DNA from: DASXKD01 sp963703605
GTDB lineage: Bacteria; Actinomycetota; Actinomycetes; Streptosporangiales; Streptosporangiaceae
Direction: 5' to 3'
DNA: 64,000 bases
Assembly: GCA_963703605.1 (NCBI GenBank)
Contig: CAVPFC010000065.1
Location: forward strand, 122,965-186,964
A model generated the notes under the pieces. It was given only the letters and a program-made list of their open reading frames with translations. It had not been told where the DNA came from and did not search any database. Shown here piece by piece: positions 1-8,710 of this stretch. Each line of letters starts with the position of its first letter. Position 1 is the first letter of the stretch. The position numbers were made by a program, and so were the translations under genes.

Positions 1-189
1 TGCAGCAACTATTCAGCGGGCGGTCAGGTTCGCCAACGATCGTTACACGGCTCCCTCCGGCGCCCGGCCACTGCCGCCGGGCCGGGGAGTCCCGGATCAT
101 GCCCGGGCCGGCCATGCCCATTGGCGCCGGCTGCCGCGCGGACATCTCCCGCCCCACGAGGGATGGCGGGTGTACCAAGGGATCACCAC

Positions 190-797
190 GTGACGACTCG
201 GGGGAAGACGGCCGAGGCCATCGAAGTTTGCCTGAGCCAGCGAGACCTGGAGGTCACCTGCCTGATCGTCTTCGGCGACGGGTCGGCCGTCGGGGTCGGG
301 GTCGACTCGCTGTCGATCGCCGGCGCGCAGCGCGAGATGACGATGTGGCTAATGGAGCAGGGCTACGAGCCGGCCGGTGGAACACCGGGGGCGGAACCGG
401 CCACGAGACGGCCCGGATGTTCCGGCACCCGGACCGCCAGGCCCCGGCCGCCGTGTTTCCGGCCCTGCGCCCGCTGCTGCCCGCGATCCCCAGGCGGCAA
501 CCCGTTCCCGGCCCGGCCCGCGAACCCGCGCCGCGGAACACGCCCCGCCCACGCCGCGCGGTGCCGCGGGAGGCAGCGGCGAGCGCCGGACCCGAGGTCG
601 CACGGCAGGCCGCCGAGGCAGAACTCCGTGCCTGGGCGCATGCGTATCTGAGGCGCAACGAGGTCATCCGGGCCGCTGACGCCGCCGGACTCAGCGTCGG
701 GCGGATCCACGAGGTCACCGGCATCGCGCGAACCACCATCATGCGCATCCTGGGATCGCCCCCGGCCCGGCGGGGCCAGAACCCAGCCGAGCCGTAA
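190..797 (+). pseudogene. Frameshifted regulatory protein with C-terminal helix-turn-helix
   Basis: A GTG start at 190 opens a conserved-looking N-terminal domain that runs in one frame to GYEPAG near 376. The rest (GRWNTGG, then ETARMFRHP, a Pro/Arg-rich linker and a helix-turn-helix ending in VGRIHEVTGIARTTIMRIL) continues in the -1 frame to the stop at 797. Restoring the expected GYEPAGRW needs one extra CCGG unit in the CCGGCCGG run at 370-377, so a 4-bp contraction explains the break. I know similar small HTH proteins from Streptosporangiales, but their function is unknown to me. Either the gene is broken or the repeat was mis-sequenced; both halves otherwise keep coding character. Confidence 0.6.
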
Positions 798-919
798 CCC
801 GGCAGCCGGGCCTCCCGCAGCACCCGCAGGTGCCTCCACAACGGAGCAACGTGGCTGACTGGATACGCTCCACACGGAGGCCGTCTTCGACGATCGGCCC
901 GAAGCAAGGGGGGGCAAGC

Positions 920-1243
920 GTGATCAGTAGCGTGGTGGTCAGCTATCAGGTACGGCCCGAGGCGGTTGCCGAGCACGTGCGGCTCATCAAGGCCGTGTTC
1001 GACCAGCTCCGCGCGGAACAGCCGGGCAACGTCGAGTACAAGGTGATGTGCCTGGCCGACGGGGTGTCGTTCGTGCACGTTTCGTCGGCGGACACCCCGG
1101 ACGGGTCCAACCCGCTGCCCGAACTGGCCGCGTTCAAGGAGTTCGGCAAGGACTCGGCCGCCCGGGTGGCCACGCAGCCCGTGCCGACGCCCGCCAGCAT
1201 CATCGGCTCATACCGCCCCGCGGTGCCGCTGGCGGAGGCCTAG
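920..1243 (+). CDS. Antibiotic biosynthesis monooxygenase (ABM) domain protein
   Basis: A 107-residue single-domain protein of the dimeric alpha/beta-barrel ABM/YgiN type. The first strand SVVVSYQVRPEA, the helix EHVRLIKAVFDQLRAEQPG and the strand VEYKVMCLADGVSFVHVSSAD fit the family. Members act as cofactor-free oxygenases on quinol-like substrates or only bind small molecules, so the substrate is open. The GTG at 920 is chosen because a purine-rich ribosome site (AAGGGGGGG) lies just before it; a longer frame from 830 has no such site. It stands alone, convergent with the ATPase gene downstream. Confidence 0.6.
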   Translation: MISSVVVSYQVRPEAVAEHVRLIKAVFDQLRAEQPGNVEYKVMCLADGVSFVHVSSADTPDGSNPLPELAAFKEFGKDSAARVATQPVPTPASIIGSYRPAVPLAEA

Positions 1244-1281
1244 CAAACCGCCGGCGGAGCGGCGGTCGGCGCGCGCGGCGG

Positions 1282-3306
1282 CTAGCGGCGCGGGCGGGCG
1301 AAGCCGTCGCCGACCTCGGCGGCGAGCACCAGGTAGGACTCGGCGGTGGCCCGGCTGAGCCTGGCGAGGTCCATCTCGGCGCCCTCCTCGAGGTGGGCGT
1401 CGTAGGGAACCCGCACCACCGCCCGGCAGCGGGCCGCGAAGTGCTGCTCCAGCCGCGCGAGGTCCACGGTGCTCTTGCTGCGCGGGCGGATCGCGGACAG
1501 CACGACGACGGCGCCGCGCACCAGGTCCCCGTACTGGTGGGCGGCCAGCCAGTCCAGGGTCGCGCTCGCGCTGCGCGCGCCGTCGACCGACGGCGAGCTG
1601 ACCAGGACGATCTGGTCGGCGAGGCGGAGCACCCCGGCCATGGCCGAATGCAGCAGCCCGGTCCCGCAGTCGGTGATGCACACGGAGTAGTAGTGCTCGA
1701 GTAGCTGCGCGACGTCCGCGTAGTCCTCGTCGCTGAACGCCACGGACACGGTCGGGTCGCGGTCGGAGGCGAGCACCTCCAGCCCGCTCGGCGCCTGCGT
1801 GGTGTAGGCCCGCACGTCCGCGTAACGCCGGATCTGGTCTTCCTCGTTGAGCAGGTCCCGGACCGTGGCCGCGGTCTCCAGGCGCAGCTTGTCGCACAGG
1901 GTGCCGCGGTCGGGGTTGGCGTCGATGGCGATCACCCGGTCGCCCCGGAGCGAGGCCAGCGTCCCGCCCAGGCCCACCGCGGTTGTCGTTTTGCCGACCC
2001 CGCCCTTGAGGCTCAGCACGGCGACCCGGTGATGACCGGCCGCGACCGGGGTGCGTGCCCGCAGCACCAGGTCCATCCGGCGCTGGTCCGCCGTGGACTG
2101 GGGCGCCCGGACCAGGCCGCCACTGACCCGGAACAGTGCCCGGCGCCAGCCGGGCGGCGACGCGGAGTGCCGCCCCGGCAGCAGCAGATCCGCGGTGAGG
2201 CTGTCCGCGGACATGCCCTGCCGGGCAGCCGCTTCCGGGTACCGCGGCGGCAGGTCCGGCGCCACCACGCTGTACCCGCCGGGCGCGGCCACATCGCCGC
2301 CGGCCGCAACCTCATCGCCCACGACCGCGTCATCCGGGCCGTAGACGCCGGCCTGATACCCGGCGATGCCCTCAGGTGGCGCGTACACATCCGAGCGCGC
2401 ACCAGCGTCCGGCGGCAGGTAGCCCCCAACGGGCGGCGCATACCCGCCCAGGCTCCCGTCGTCGTCCGGCGGCAGGTAGCCCCCGGCGGGCGGCGCGTAC
2501 ACATCCGAGCGTGGACCCGCGTCCGGCGGCAGGTAGGCGCCCCGGGCCGCGTGCCTCCCCGGGCCGCCCCGGCTGGGCGGCGCCTGGGGCGGCTCCGCCG
2601 TGTCCTGGCCCCCGGCCGCGCCGTAGCCCGCGGCCCAGCCCTGACCCGCTTCTGCCTCGTACGTTTCCCAGGGACCAAACGCCGGCGCCGGGCTAACCCA
2701 GCCCCGCGGGTGCGGCACCTCCGGGGCGGGCGGCTCGCTGGAGCCGGGTTCCGCCGTGCCGGAGTCCGCCGGGGTGGCCGGGGAGAGGCCCTCGTAACCG
2801 ACGAAGCCGTAACCCTCTGGCCCAGGCCGCAGCGGGTGGCCCACCGGGCCTCGCCGGGCCGGCCCGACACCGGGTAGACCAGGCCCCGGGGAACCGGGTT
2901 CCGGGAAGCCGGGGCCGGGGGGATCTGGTTCCGCCGGAACACGGGGTGGCGCTAACGGGCGGTGGCCGCCGTACGCCGCACCCGCCGGTGGCCGGGCGTA
3001 GCGGGTGGCGGCCGCCCGCTCGCCCGCGACCGGCGGCTGCCCGAACGAGGGCGGCAAACCCGACGACGGCCAGCCCGGCGTGCCCTGGCGCGGGCCGCCG
3101 TGAAAGGGCGGCTGCGCTGGCCCGCCGGACTCCGGCTCATCCGCGTTCTCGGGTCCGGAGATCAGCATGTCGGCCCACACCGAGGCCGCTCTCGGTGCCG
3201 GGCGGGCCGGGCCGGCGGCGGAGCCGTCCTCGGGCGAGCCGACGTGGGGAACGCCGGGCTCGGCGGGCCCGGGGCCGGCGGGCCGGTCGTGTTCGTGGTC
3301 GGCCAA
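1282..3306 (-). CDS. MinD/ParA-like ATPase with long Pro/Gly-rich N-terminal region (EspI-like)
   Basis: A 674-residue protein. Residues 1 to about 370 are Pro/Gly/Ala-rich and low in complexity, and include three 19-residue GGYLPPD repeats at about 257-309. The C-terminal 270 residues form a MinD/ParA P-loop ATPase: the deviant Walker A KGGVGKTTT is near residue 432, followed by VIAIDANPD and the switch-like ITDCGTG. The architecture resembles EspI and related proteins linked to type VII secretion in actinobacteria, which couple ATP hydrolysis to positioning or regulation. No ESX genes are in this window, so a secretion role is inference only; a general orphan ParA function is the alternative. 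Confidence 0.75.
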   Translation of the reverse strand: MADHEHDRPAGPGPAEPGVPHVGSPEDGSAAGPARPAPRAASVWADMLISGPENADEPESGGPAQPPFHGGPRQGTPGWPSSGLPPSFGQPPVAGERAAATRYARPPAGAAYGGHRPLAPPRVPAEPDPPGPGFPEPGSPGPGLPGVGPARRGPVGHPLRPGPEGYGFVGYEGLSPATPADSGTAEPGSSEPPAPEVPHPRGWVSPAPAFGPWETYEAEAGQGWAAGYGAAGGQDTAEPPQAPPSRGGPGRHAARGAYLPPDAGPRSDVYAPPAGGYLPPDDDGSLGGYAPPVGGYLPPDAGARSDVYAPPEGIAGYQAGVYGPDDAVVGDEVAAGGDVAAPGGYSVVAPDLPPRYPEAAARQGMSADSLTADLLLPGRHSASPPGWRRALFRVSGGLVRAPQSTADQRRMDLVLRARTPVAAGHHRVAVLSLKGGVGKTTTAVGLGGTLASLRGDRVIAIDANPDRGTLCDKLRLETAATVRDLLNEEDQIRRYADVRAYTTQAPSGLEVLASDRDPTVSVAFSDEDYADVAQLLEHYYSVCITDCGTGLLHSAMAGVLRLADQIVLVSSPSVDGARSASATLDWLAAHQYGDLVRGAVVVLSAIRPRSKSTVDLARLEQHFAARCRAVVRVPYDAHLEEGAEMDLARLSRATAESYLVLAAEVGDGFARPRR
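2380..2540 (-). repeat. 57-bp in-frame tandem repeat within the ATPase gene
   Basis: The core GTCCGGCGGCAGGTAG occurs at 2407, 2464 and 2521, exactly 57 bp (19 codons) apart. It encodes repeated GGYLPPD segments in the disordered N-terminal region. The regular spacing shows recent tandem duplication within the coding frame. Confidence 0.85.
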
Positions 3307-3627
3307 GGCGGTGCACCCCGGATCTCATCCGTAGGAGAATTACGTGCCCGGCAAGGCCGCGGACGGCCTTACGCCCGAGCCTAGGTCACCGTGTTCGGAA
3401 TATCGGCGCCGACGCCATCACATGAGCCGGCGCGCGCTTGTGGTACTGCCTGAGCCGTCCCCGGCGCCACACCCAGCGACGCCTGAGAGTGCCCGGCTGC
3501 CGGGCGCTGGCTCCGCTCTCTGGCGCGCCCAGCACTGGGCCGGGCGGCGCGGCGAAGCCGGGGCCAGCACCGGGCGGCGGCCGGCCCGGGGGACGCGCTG
3601 GCCGGCCGAAGGGGACAGACTAGGACC
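3307..3627. other. Intergenic region between the ParA-like gene and bpa
   Basis: A divergent promoter region of 321 bp. It contains a good AGGAG site at 3333-3337 followed by a GTG at 3344 that opens a 95-codon frame ending at 3631, overlapping the bpa start by ATGA. The predicted peptide is Arg/Gly/Pro-rich with no recognisable fold, so I do not call it a gene. No clear promoter consensus or operator was identified. Confidence 0.4.
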
Positions 3628-4170
3628 ATGACTGAGAGAGACAGCGAAGCGGGCCAGGGCCCGATGCCGCAAGGCAGGGTGGTTGTGGTCGGGCCGGACG
3701 GCATGGCGATCGGGCAGGGCAGCGAGACCGAGCGCGAGCGGCCGGTCATCGAGATGGTGGAACAGCCCGCGAAGGTCATGCGGATCGGCAGCATGATCCG
3801 CCAGCTCCTCGAGGAGGTCCGGGCCGCTCCCCTCGACGACAAGAGCCGGGCCAGGCTGCGGCAGATCCACGACCGGTCCGTCAAGGAGCTGGAGGCCGGG
3901 CTGGCCCCGGAGCTTGCCGACGAGCTCGAGCGGCTCTCGCTGCCGTTTTCCGAGGACGAAACCCCCAGCGAGGCCGAGCTGCGGGTCGCCCAGGCGCAGC
4001 TCGTCGGCTGGCTGGAGGGCTTGTTCCACGGCATCCAGACGACCCTGTTCGCCCAGCAGATGGCGGCGCGGGCGCAGCTCGAGCAGATGCGGCGCGCCCT
4101 GCCACCCGGTGTCATGCCCCAAGCCGATGAGGGCGGCCAGCCAGCTCGTGGGTCCGGCCCGTACCTGTAA
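3628..4170 (+). CDS. bpa: Bacterial proteasome activator Bpa
   Basis: A 180-residue homologue of mycobacterial Bpa (Rv3780), the ATP-independent ring that opens the 20S proteasome gate. Visible features are the N-terminal VVVVGPDGM segment, the helical core IEMVEQPAKVMRIGSM with the following LLEEVRAAPLD and LRQIHDRSVKELE, and the second helical pair LVGWLEGLFHGIQTTLFAQQM. The chain ends GPYL, matching the GQYL-type C-terminal motif with a penultimate Tyr that docks into proteasome alpha-ring pockets. Length and termini match the family. In mycobacteria this gene lies next to the galactan ABC exporter and glfT1; here the exporter is 11 kb away. Confidence 0.9.
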   Translation: MTERDSEAGQGPMPQGRVVVVGPDGMAIGQGSETERERPVIEMVEQPAKVMRIGSMIRQLLEEVRAAPLDDKSRARLRQIHDRSVKELEAGLAPELADELERLSLPFSEDETPSEAELRVAQAQLVGWLEGLFHGIQTTLFAQQMAARAQLEQMRRALPPGVMPQADEGGQPARGSGPYL

Positions 4171-4318
4171 GACCGGCCCCCCACCCGGCGTAAAGCAGCG
4201 TCATCCCTCGCCTCCAAAAGGGCTTCGCGCCCCCGCGCTGTGACGGGCGGCCGCCCCGGCGCAGGCCGGTGGCGACGTGCACTACCGACGCCAGCCCCGT
4301 GGGACGCCCGGCCCGGGG

Positions 4319-5260
4319 CTAGACGCGGCCGTACCTCAGGCGGCCCAGCCAGGCCGCCGCCTGGGCGAACTCGGCGTCGGAGGTCCCGGGGCGGACCTGG
4401 GCCCGGCCACCGTCGTGGCGCGCGTAGCTGCCGAGGAACCTCACCTCCGCGCAGACCCGGCGCAGGCCCATCAGCGCCTCGCCGACGCGGGCGTCATCGA
4501 GGTGTCCTTCGCAGTCGATCGAGAAGCAGTACTTGCCGAGCCCGTCTCCGGTTGGGCGGGACTCGATGCGGGTGAGGTTGATGCCGCGCACCGCGAACTC
4601 GGTGAGCAGTTCCATCAGCGCGCCGGGGTGATCCTCGCGCAGGAAGGCGACCAGCGATGTGCGGTCCGCTCCGGTCGCCGCGGGCACCGGCCCGGGTCGG
4701 CCGACCACCACGAACCTGGTGACCGCGTCCGGCACGTCGCTCGCGTCGCCGGCCAGGACCGCGAGCCCGTACCGGCCGGCGGCGAACTCCCCGGCCAGCG
4801 CGGCATCGATCGCCCCGTCGGCGGTCTGCCGCGCGGCTTCGGCGTTGGACGACGCGGGCAGCCACTCGGCGTCGGGGAGATGCTCGGCCAGCCAGCGCCG
4901 GCACTGCGCCTGCGCCTGGGGGTGACCGCCGACCTTCTTAACGTCGCCGAGCGCGGTTCCCGGCCGGGCCAGCAGGGCGAAGGTCACCGGCAGCGGCAGT
5001 TCCGCGCAGATGGCGAGGTCAGGCCCGACGGCAAGCTCGTCCAGGGTGGCGGTCACCGCCCCCTCCACGGAGTTCTCCAGGGGGACGATCGCGCGGTCCG
5101 CCGCCCCGTTGCGCACCGCGTCCAGGGTGGCCTGGATGCTGGGGCAAGGCACCGCCGCCTGGTGCGCCTCGGGGTCGAAGGCCGCGAGGGCGGCCTCGGT
5201 AAACGTGCCCTCGGGGCCCAGGTAGGCGTATCGCTCGGCGGTGGCGTTCGTCTCTGCCAT
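4319..5260 (-). CDS. pheA: Prephenate dehydratase
   Basis: Converts prephenate to phenylpyruvate in phenylalanine synthesis. The 313-residue monofunctional form has a dehydratase domain (YLGPEGTFTEAAL at the start, PLENSVEGAV, and the catalytic-motif region VTRFVVVGR) and a C-terminal ACT domain with the ESRP motif and GKYCFSIDCEGH for allosteric phenylalanine binding. The ATG at 5260 (MAETNATAERYAYLGPEG) is preferred; an in-frame ATG three codons upstream is possible. It is the last gene of a leftward run, 91 bp after the glycosyltransferase gene. Confidence 0.93.
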   Translation of the reverse strand: MAETNATAERYAYLGPEGTFTEAALAAFDPEAHQAAVPCPSIQATLDAVRNGAADRAIVPLENSVEGAVTATLDELAVGPDLAICAELPLPVTFALLARPGTALGDVKKVGGHPQAQAQCRRWLAEHLPDAEWLPASSNAEAARQTADGAIDAALAGEFAAGRYGLAVLAGDASDVPDAVTRFVVVGRPGPVPAATGADRTSLVAFLREDHPGALMELLTEFAVRGINLTRIESRPTGDGLGKYCFSIDCEGHLDDARVGEALMGLRRVCAEVRFLGSYARHDGGRAQVRPGTSDAEFAQAAAWLGRLRYGRV

Positions 5261-5351
5261 GGCCCTCATCTTGCCAGCCCGGAGCGCATGCCATAGCCCG
5301 TCGCAGGTGCCGGTGCGGCACCCCGGCGACGTCACGTGGCCGCGGTGCCGG

Positions 5352-6077
5352 TCAGCGGCGGTGCCCGCGCGGGGCGCCGGTGCGGGTGGCGAGCGCCCTG
5401 GCCACGTCGGCGAGCTGGCGCGCCCGGTGTAGCTGGGCGCGCCAGTCGTTGCCGGTGGCCCGGTGCGCCAGCGGCACCTCGACCTCCTTGACCCGCATGC
5501 CGAGGCGAAGAAGGTCGATGGTGAGCGCCGTCTCCACGCCGAAGCCGGGCGCGAGCGGCCGGGCGGCCTCGAACGCGGCCCTGGTGAGGCAGCGCTGCCC
5601 GTTGAGCGGCTGCGCCGGGCGCCACCCGGTGGCCCGCTCGATGCCGGCGCCGGACAGCCCGACGACCAGGCCATGCCCACCGCGCTTGACCCGGTCGGTG
5701 AACACCGCGATGGTCATGTCGGCGTCCCCGGCTCGCACCGGCCCGGCCAGCGGGCCCGCGTCGGCCGCGGTTGTGCCGAGGTCCCCGTCCAGGAACAGCA
5801 GGTGGTAAGGGCCGGGCCGGCCGGTGGCCGCTTCCAGCAGCCGCACCGCCTCGGCCCCGGTCTCCATCGCCGCCGCCTTGCCACGGCTGCGCCCGTGCCG
5901 CACGACCTTGGCCCCCGCGCCTTCGGCCAGGGCTCCGGTGCTGTCCGTGGAGCCGTCGTCGACGACCACCACGAGGTCCACGCCGTCCACCGCGGCCGCC
6001 CCGGCAACGGTCGCCCGGATGCGGTCGGACTCGTTCTTGGCAGGGATGACGACAGCGAGGTCGCCGCTCGGCGGCAT
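5352..6077 (-). CDS. Family 2 glycosyltransferase
   Basis: A 241-residue soluble GT-A fold enzyme. AVVIPAKNESDRI at the start, VVVVDDGSTDST near residue 40 and the metal-binding LFLDGDLG near residue 97 are the GT2 signature. It lacks membrane segments, which resembles dolichol-phosphate-mannose or glucosyl-3-phosphoglycerate synthase-like enzymes more than polysaccharide synthases. Acceptor and donor cannot be read from the sequence. Its start lies 6 bp after the STAS gene stop, so the two are probably cotranscribed. Confidence 0.75.
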   Translation of the reverse strand: MPPSGDLAVVIPAKNESDRIRATVAGAAAVDGVDLVVVVDDGSTDSTGALAEGAGAKVVRHGRSRGKAAAMETGAEAVRLLEAATGRPGPYHLLFLDGDLGTTAADAGPLAGPVRAGDADMTIAVFTDRVKRGGHGLVVGLSGAGIERATGWRPAQPLNGQRCLTRAAFEAARPLAPGFGVETALTIDLLRLGMRVKEVEVPLAHRATGNDWRAQLHRARQLADVARALATRTGAPRGHRR

Positions 6078-6083
6078 GCGCGG

Positions 6084-6422
6084 CTACTGGCCGGTGACCG
6101 CCGCAAGGTCGTCGTGGATGGTGAACACGGACTGTAGCCCGGTCACCTCCAGGATCTTGCGAACCGGCGGGCGCGGCGCGGCGAGCGTCAGGTCGCCGCC
6201 CTTCTCGCTGGCCAGCCGGTGCGCGGCCAGTAGCACGTTCATGCCGGTGGAGTCGCAGAAGTCAACCGCGGACATGTCCACCACGATCTGCGCCGACTTG
6301 GCCGCTGCCAGCGCGGCGGTCAGCTCGCTTTGCAGCCTCGGCGCCGTGTAAAGGTCGATCTCGCCAGCGAGGGACAGGACTATGCGGCCGCCCTGGGACC
6401 GGCTCGAAACCTTCAGCTCCAC
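6084..6422 (-). CDS. STAS-domain anti-sigma factor antagonist
   Basis: A 112-residue single STAS domain of the SpoIIAA/RsbV type. IVLSLAGEIDLYTAPRLQ is the conserved strand-helix start, and VVDMSAVDFCDSTGMNVL carries the phosphorylatable Ser58 in the DSTG loop. Such proteins bind RsbW-like kinases and release a sigma factor when unphosphorylated. A broken RsbW-type ATPase gene lies 1.5 kb upstream on the same strand, a plausible former partner. Cotranscribed with the glycosyltransferase. Confidence 0.88.
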   Translation of the reverse strand: MELKVSSRSQGGRIVLSLAGEIDLYTAPRLQSELTAALAAAKSAQIVVDMSAVDFCDSTGMNVLLAAHRLASEKGGDLTLAAPRPPVRKILEVTGLQSVFTIHDDLAAVTGQ

Positions 6423-6515
6423 GTCCGCACCCTACCGGGTCGCGGGCACTGCCGACCATAGCTCGGCGGAGGAGACGGCCCGCGCGGCCCGCGCGCCGCG
6501 GTTTCGGCGGGCGGA

Positions 6516-7868
6516 TTAACCCGCCTGGGCGAGGTCGGGAACGCCCGCGTCAAGCCCGGGGGCGGCGGCGACCAGGTCGGCGACGCCGTCCGGGCCGGCC
6601 GCCAGCGCGGAGGCTGTCAGCGCGGGGGCCGCCAGCGCGGAGGCGGCCGCCGGCGCGGGCTCTGCGGCGGCCACGACGGGATCGCGGCTGACCGGGCACG
6701 CCATGGCCCGTGGCCCGCCCCGTCCGCTGCCGAGCTCGCTGCCCGGGACCCGGACCACCTCGACTCCCGCGGCCTCCAGCCGGGCGTTGGTCTCGACGTT
6801 GCGCTCGTAGCAGACCATCAGCCGCCGGTCGATGGCCAGCGCGTTGCCGCCGTCGTCCCACTGCTGCTGCGACGCGGCGGGCGGGTCCATCCCGGTGCTG
6901 ATCACCCTGAGCGCCTCGGTCCCCATCGCCTGCGCCATCGACTCCAGCAACGGCATCGGCCGGGACACCCGGAGCTCGCCCGCGCAGGCCGTGACGACGT
7001 GCGCCTGGAGGACGTAGCCGAGGGCGGGGAACATCAGCACGGTGTCGGTGTCGATCACCGTGCACACGGTGTCCAGGTGGGTGCCGGCCGGGAGCTGCCG
7101 CAACGGCACGGCGAGGACGGCGTGCGCGAGTTCCGCCTCGAACAGCCGGCCGGCCAGGCGCTCGACGGCCGACGGCGCAGTCTGGTCGGTCAGCCCGACG
7201 GCGACCACCCCGGGCGCGAGCTGGAGCACGTCGCCGCCGTCGAGCGGCTCGAGCCCGGGATCGTAGACGCAGGCGGCGCCGGCGAACCGCGGGTGGTGCC
7301 CGTACAGGATCCGCAGCAGCGCCGCCTCGCGCCACCTGGCCCGGTCGGCCAGGCTGGCCACCGCGACCGCGGGCCCGATCCACGCGCTGGTGTCTTTCAG
7401 GAATGCCAGGTTCGGCAGCGGCGGGACCACGAAGTCGTAGCGGTCGAGCAGCCCGAACACGACCCCGCGGCCGGGCCGGAACTCCTCCGGGGACAGGCCC
7501 GCCACCAGCACCTGTGCCAGCGTCTCGGGATCCAGGCCGTTCAGATGGCTGCCCAGGTCGGCGCCTAGCTGCGTGCCGAGCCGCGGGTCTCCGAGCACCG
7601 CGGCGATCGCCTCGGCGCGGGCCGACGGGTACTCCATCACGTCCTGGAGCAACTCCATGACGTAGAGCACTTCGACCCGGTGATCGCGCAGGCACTGAGC
7701 CAGGACGTCGTGCTCCTGCTGGGCCCGGCCGGCCCATGGCACTCCGGGGAACAGCAGCCGGTCCCTGGTGCGTGGGGTGATGCGAAGCAGTTCCGCCCCT
7801 GGACGGTGCGCCAGAACCGTCCGCAGGCGCCCGACCTCGCTGTCGGCGCCGTGAGTGTGTGTCAACAC
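6516..7868 (-). CDS. Arginine deiminase homologue lacking the catalytic cysteine
   Basis: A 450-residue member of the arginine deiminase (ArcA) family: VGRLRTVLAHRPG at the N-terminus, FLKDTSAW, GGDVLQLAPG, the HLDTVCT motif with the catalytic His and Asp, and SGRGGPRAMACPVSRDP near the end. In characterised enzymes the last motif is GGxxCMxxP with the nucleophilic Cys; here that position is Ala388 (codon 6705-6707), while the later Cys of the CP pair is kept as Cys391. The conserved Glu of the EGGD motif is Asp210. The usual RDT substrate-loop Arg is Lys. About 50 Ala-rich residues extend the C-terminus. No arcB, arcC or arcD is nearby. Known chemistry predicts no arginine hydrolysis, so a binding or regulatory role is more likely. 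Confidence 0.8.
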   Translation of the reverse strand: MLTHTHGADSEVGRLRTVLAHRPGAELLRITPRTRDRLLFPGVPWAGRAQQEHDVLAQCLRDHRVEVLYVMELLQDVMEYPSARAEAIAAVLGDPRLGTQLGADLGSHLNGLDPETLAQVLVAGLSPEEFRPGRGVVFGLLDRYDFVVPPLPNLAFLKDTSAWIGPAVAVASLADRARWREAALLRILYGHHPRFAGAACVYDPGLEPLDGGDVLQLAPGVVAVGLTDQTAPSAVERLAGRLFEAELAHAVLAVPLRQLPAGTHLDTVCTVIDTDTVLMFPALGYVLQAHVVTACAGELRVSRPMPLLESMAQAMGTEALRVISTGMDPPAASQQQWDDGGNALAIDRRLMVCYERNVETNARLEAAGVEVVRVPGSELGSGRGGPRAMACPVSRDPVVAAAEPAPAAASALAAPALTASALAAGPDGVADLVAAAPGLDAGVPDLAQAG

Positions 7869-7941
7869 TCACCCCCGCTCTAGGTGCCATGCCCCACTAC
7901 GACAACCTGTCGCAGGGAGTTATCACCGCTTCGCGGGTGGG

Positions 7942-8392
7942 TTACGCCTTGCCGGGCCGGGCAGCATCACCGGCTTCCGCGCCGGCCGCCGCCAGGCCCT
8001 GCGGCGCGGGCAACTCGGCCCACACGGTTATCCCGCCATCGCAGGTCCGGATTCCCCAGGTGCTGCACAGGCAGTCGACAATGGCGAGGCCGCGGCCGCC
8101 GAGCGAGGTTGGCGGCAGGTGCTCGGCGCGCGGGCGGGTTGTGCCCCCGCCGTCGCTCACCGATACCTGCAGCGACCCGTCCGACAGCGTCCAGGCCACC
8201 CGGACCGTGCGGCCCGGCAACGGCGTCGCGTGCCGGATCGCGTTGCTCAGCAACTCGCTCAGGACCAGGGCCGCGTCGCCGATCGCGGCGGCCATCATGC
8301 CCGCTTCGCGTCAGGTCGGTAGAGAGCTGCCAGCGGGCGGCCGCCACGCTGGACGGCGCGTATGGGAGCAGGACAACGCTCGATGGACTCAC
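7942..8392 (-). pseudogene. RsbW-like ATP-binding protein, frameshifted
   Basis: An HATPase_c domain of the anti-sigma-factor kinase type: DAALVLSELLSNAIRHA (N box), VSVSDGGGTTRP (G1 box) and LGGRGLAIVDCLC (G2). The N-terminal helix, LPYAPSSVAAARWQLSTDLTRSGHD, is in the neighbouring frame from a start at 8392. Removing one G in GATGGCC near 8300 joins the halves with exactly the spacing I expect for this family. Alternatively translation begins at 8298 and the protein is about 118 residues, lacking the first helix. Related proteins occur in many copies in actinobacteria and phosphorylate STAS antagonists or bind sigma factors. Confidence 0.65.
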
Positions 8393-8710
8393 CTCCCCGC
8401 GTCCCGCCCCGGCGGACCAACCTGATAGAACCGGACATGCCCCGAGATTTCGCCCCGGAAACGCCCACCTGCCTCTTTAGCATCACCATGCACAGGTGTT
8501 TACCAGGATTAGTTACCAAACGGAGTTGTGGACATCCGTTAAGTAACAAGAAGTCTCATGTCGCGGGGCGGGGCTCGGCAATCCGGCTAACATTGGGTTC
8601 GCTCTGCGGCCGTCGGCGGGGGGTCACCGGCGCGCCGGGCAACGTTCCGCGGGCGCGCGGGCCCGGGGACGGTGCAGTCAATCCATAGACATGCTGGACG
8701 AGGTGACGTG
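8393..8710. other. Intergenic region with a long imperfect inverted repeat
   Basis: A divergent control region of 318 bp, visibly richer in A and T around 8475-8560 than its flanks. The central feature is the inverted repeat described separately at 8512-8547. A weaker CACCTG...CAGGTG pair lies at 8466-8498. No gene is seen. Confidence 0.5.
8512..8547. promoter_or_regulatory. Imperfect 13-bp inverted repeat, candidate operator or hairpin
   Basis: The left arm GTTACCAAACGGA (8512-8524) and right arm TCCGTTAAGTAAC (8535-8547) pair at 11 of 13 positions around a 10-base spacer. It lies about 165 bp upstream of the first membrane-protein gene, in an AT-richer patch. It could be a dimer binding site or part of a transcript leader. 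Confidence 0.45.

Noticed and set aside
1282..3306. Type VII secretion locus
   Set aside because: Only an EspI-like ATPase is present; no EccC, EccD, EsxA/B or mycosin genes are seen.
6516..7868. Functional arginine deiminase pathway
   Set aside because: The nucleophile is missing and no carbamoyltransferase, carbamate kinase or antiporter gene is present nearby.
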